Assembly (NCBI GenBank): GCA_947175605.1
Contig: CAMWNH010000001.1
Span: 62,001 to 126,000, forward strand
Length of the DNA: 64,000 bases
Direction of reading: 5' to 3'
From: an uncultured Porphyromonadaceae bacterium
Lineage (GTDB): Bacteria > Bacteroidota > Bacteroidia > Bacteroidales > Muribaculaceae
This document shows positions 62,181 through 64,000 of this stretch, in pieces. Position 1 is the first letter of the stretch; each line of letters starts with the position of its first letter. A model generated the notes under the pieces. The model worked only from the letters and a program-made list of their open reading frames with translations, was not told the origin of the DNA and did no database searches. A program made the translations under genes and the position numbers.

Positions 62181-62302
62181 GTTGGATTCAGGGTGTATGG
62201 TATGATCATATGTTTTTCATACAACGGCATTCGGAAGAAATTAGTATTCCGGGGTGATGAGAAAAATTTTCTTAATTGTTTGGTTTTTAGAAATTAAATG
62301 CG

Positions 62303-62310
62303 TAACTTTG
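62303..62310 (+). promoter_or_regulatory. -7 promoter box for the str operon
   Basis: TAACTTTG(CGG) matches TAnnTTTG and lies about 148 bases before rpsL. The long leader between them holds no ORF I trust. Confidence 0.65.
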
Positions 62311-62457
62311 CGGTGAAAAAGTGGGCTCATCGACGGATGGCTATCGCAAGTGTCTGAAAGACAAAGCGATGGGCCGTCGTTTGGTGGGCGCCTGGATTGA
62401 CGAAAAAATAAAAAGAAATACATTTAATCAACTCAAGTCACAAACAAAAGAACTAAG

Positions 62458-62847
62458 ATGCCTACTATTCAGCAATTAGTAAGAAAAGGACGTGTGGCCC
62501 TCGAGGACAAGAGTAAGTCGCCCGCACTTGATTCGTGCCCTCAGCGTCGCGGCGTCTGCGTGCGTGTGTACACGACTACTCCCAAGAAGCCTAACTCGGC
62601 AATGCGTAAGGTTGCGCGTGTGCGTCTGACCAACGGCAAGGAGGTTAACTCCTACATTCCGGGTGAAGGTCACAATCTTCAGGAGCACTCGATCGTGCTG
62701 GTTCGCGGTGGCCGTGTGAAGGATCTTCCCGGTGTACGCTACCACATCGTACGCGGCACGCTTGACACCGCAGGTGTGAAGGACCGCACTCAGCGTCGCT
62801 CGAAGTATGGAGCGAAGCGTCCCAAGGCCGGTGCAGCCAAGAAGTAA
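62458..62847 (+). CDS. rpsL: 30S ribosomal protein S12
   Basis: S12 lies at the decoding centre. The 129-residue protein is highly conserved: [54 protein letters not shown], and [29 protein letters not shown]. In the PNSA and GGRVKDLPG regions, where streptomycin-resistance changes occur, the sequence has the usual residues. It heads the rpsL-rpsG-fusA order. Confidence 0.98.
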   Translation: MPTIQQLVRKGRVALEDKSKSPALDSCPQRRGVCVRVYTTTPKKPNSAMRKVARVRLTNGKEVNSYIPGEGHNLQEHSIVLVRGGRVKDLPGVRYHIVRGTLDTAGVKDRTQRRSKYGAKRPKAGAAKK

Positions 62848-63060
62848 TCCGGGCCGTGTGCCGGCGTGAACCGGCTAAGGCGCGGGTGAAGACGATCACT
62901 GAACGCACCGCGAGATTTTAAACAAAAAAATTAAAACTCGTTTTTTGATTTCTTGCAGCTAACAGACAACGGTTGAGTAAGCTTAGGGACAGAGGTCCGG
63001 GCTGAAGACGAAAAGAAACAGGCAACCAAGCAATCCGAAAACACATTCCGAAAAGAACAA

Positions 63061-63537
63061 ATGAGAAAGGCCAAGCCTAAGAAGCGTGTGATCCTTCCGG
63101 ATCCTGTCTTCGATGACGTGAGAGTGACCAAATTTGTGAACCACCTCATGTATGACGGTAAGAAAAATACCGCTTTTGCAATTTTCTACGACGCCCTTGA
63201 CACGGTCAAGGCAAAGATGCCTAACGAGGAGCTGACGGCTCTCGATATCTGGAAAAAGGCTCTTGAAAACATCACTCCTACCGTAGAGGTAAAGAGCCGC
63301 CGTGTGGGCGGTGCTACCTTCCAGGTTCCGACCGAAATCCGCGCGGATCGCAAGGAGTCGATATCCATGAAAAATCTGATTCTCTATGCCCGCAAGCGTG
63401 GCGGCAAGACTATGGCTGACAAGCTTGCCGCTGAAATCGTTGACGCTTTCAACAATCAGGGCGGCGCTTACAAGCGCAAGGAGGATATGCACAAGATGGC
63501 CGAGGCAAACCGCGCCTTCGCACACTTCCGCTTCTAA
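63061..63537 (+). CDS. rpsG: 30S ribosomal protein S7
   Basis: S7 binds 16S rRNA and organises the 30S head. The 158-residue protein shows [19 protein letters not shown] and [17 protein letters not shown], with [10 protein letters not shown] at the end, as in the family. It follows rpsL after an unusually wide 213-base gap and precedes fusA by 42 bases. Confidence 0.98.
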   Translation: MRKAKPKKRVILPDPVFDDVRVTKFVNHLMYDGKKNTAFAIFYDALDTVKAKMPNEELTALDIWKKALENITPTVEVKSRRVGGATFQVPTEIRADRKESISMKNLILYARKRGGKTMADKLAAEIVDAFNNQGGAYKRKEDMHKMAEANRAFAHFRF

Positions 63538-63579
63538 TATTGATTTTTCAAGGAACATATTTATTTTCCATATACCGTA

Positions 63580-64000
63580 ATGGCAAAAATTGACGAACAT
63601 TTAAAATATACGCGCAACATCGGCATCATGGCTCACATCGATGCCGGCAAGACCACCACGTCGGAGCGCATTCTGTTCTATACCGGTCTGACACACAAGA
63701 TCGGTGAGGTGCATGATGGCGCCGCTACCATGGACTGGATGGAACAGGAGCAGGAGCGCGGCATTACTATTACTTCGGCTGCCACCACCACATTCTGGAA
63801 GTATCTTGACGAGAAGTTCAAGATCAATCTTATCGACACTCCGGGACACGTGGACTTCACGGTGGAGGTGGAGCGTTCGCTCCGCATTCTGGACGGTGCT
63901 GTGGCTACGTTCTGCGCCGTTGGCGGCGTTGAGCCTCAGTCCGAGACCGTATGGCGCCAGGCCGACAAGTACAATGTGCCCCGTATCGGCTATGTGAACA
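63580..64000 (+). CDS. fusA: Elongation factor G, 3' truncated by window end
   Basis: EF-G drives translocation with GTP and works with RRF in recycling. ATG at 63580 ([26 protein letters not shown]) opens 140 codons that run off the window. The G-domain P-loop (AHIDAGKTT), switch region [12 protein letters not shown] and [17 protein letters not shown] are present. It is missing from the ORF track because it has no stop inside the window. Confidence 0.98.
   Translation, partial: MAKIDEHLKYTRNIGIMAHIDAGKTTTSERILFYTGLTHKIGEVHDGAATMDWMEQEQERGITITSAATTTFWKYLDEKFKINLIDTPGHVDFTVEVERSLRILDGAVATFCAVGGVEPQSETVWRQADKYNVPRIGYVN

Noticed and set aside
1-64000. CRISPR arrays, insertion sequences, prophage genes
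   Set aside because: No regularly spaced repeats, transposase or phage structural genes were seen on either strand.

Overview
This window looks like about 64 kb of chromosome from an anaerobic gut Bacteroidales, most plausibly Muribaculaceae-like. I infer this from the gene families and the moderately high GC; I did not classify it. Supporting features are the repeated Bacteroidota promoter signature TAnnTTTG (-7 box), a PorZ homologue and proteins with type IX secretion (T9SS) C-terminal signatures, a TonB-dependent receptor, DUF4369 and DUF4294 proteins, and acidic-tagged lipoproteins of the Bacteroidota surface type. No rRNA, CRISPR array, phage or transposase was found.

Layout. 0-5 kb: the 3' end of dtd, then dnaX-proB-proA and a tRNA-Pro(CGG). 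5-18.3 kb (+): a small AT-rich ORF, a carboxypeptidase-regulatory-like protein, nadA, leuS, rdgB, a PorZ homologue, a small conserved protein, a DUF4369 lipoprotein, a YifB/ComM ATPase and an unusual TIR-transmembrane-carboxypeptidase-regulatory fusion. 18.5-25 kb (-): tRNA-Asp, a CotH-like T9SS cargo protein, and an envelope locus of three related lipoproteins, a beta-barrel protein and a TolB-like propeller. Near 25 kb lie two divergent candidate non-coding RNAs. 25.4-28.4 kb (-): a TPP-riboswitch-controlled thiamine uptake operon (TonB receptor plus PnuC/PnuT). 28.6-39.1 kb (-): xerD, DUF4294, nadB, frr, pyrH, outer-membrane phospholipase A, pdxB, a membrane protein, purD and a THUMP RNA methyltransferase. 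39.2-41.5 kb (-): a secreted subtilase.

41.7-49.3 kb (+) is an accessory-looking stress block: MarR / FrnE-like DsbA / MBL hydrolase, then a Zn/Cd-type P-ATPase, a Fur-family regulator and a copper ATPase whose C-terminus carries an extra HMA domain (CopA-CopZ fusion), then a HigBA toxin-antitoxin pair. 49.3-54.7 kb: polA (-) and recQ (+) from divergent promoters, and a GNAT acetyltransferase. 54.7-56.3 kb: an AlbA_2 / Schlafen-type regulator broken by two small frameshifts. 56.4-64 kb: rpsA, a cell-wall amidase, two alpha/beta hydrolases, and the start of the str operon (rpsL, rpsG, fusA cut by the window end).

Most of the window is housekeeping. The less ordinary items are the TIR fusion, the PolA with apparently dead proofreading residues, the CopA-CopZ fusion, several genes whose -7 box lies 4-5 nt from the start codon (probable leaderless mRNAs), the candidate RNAs near 25 kb, and a tandem lipoprotein duplication with short palindromic repeats.
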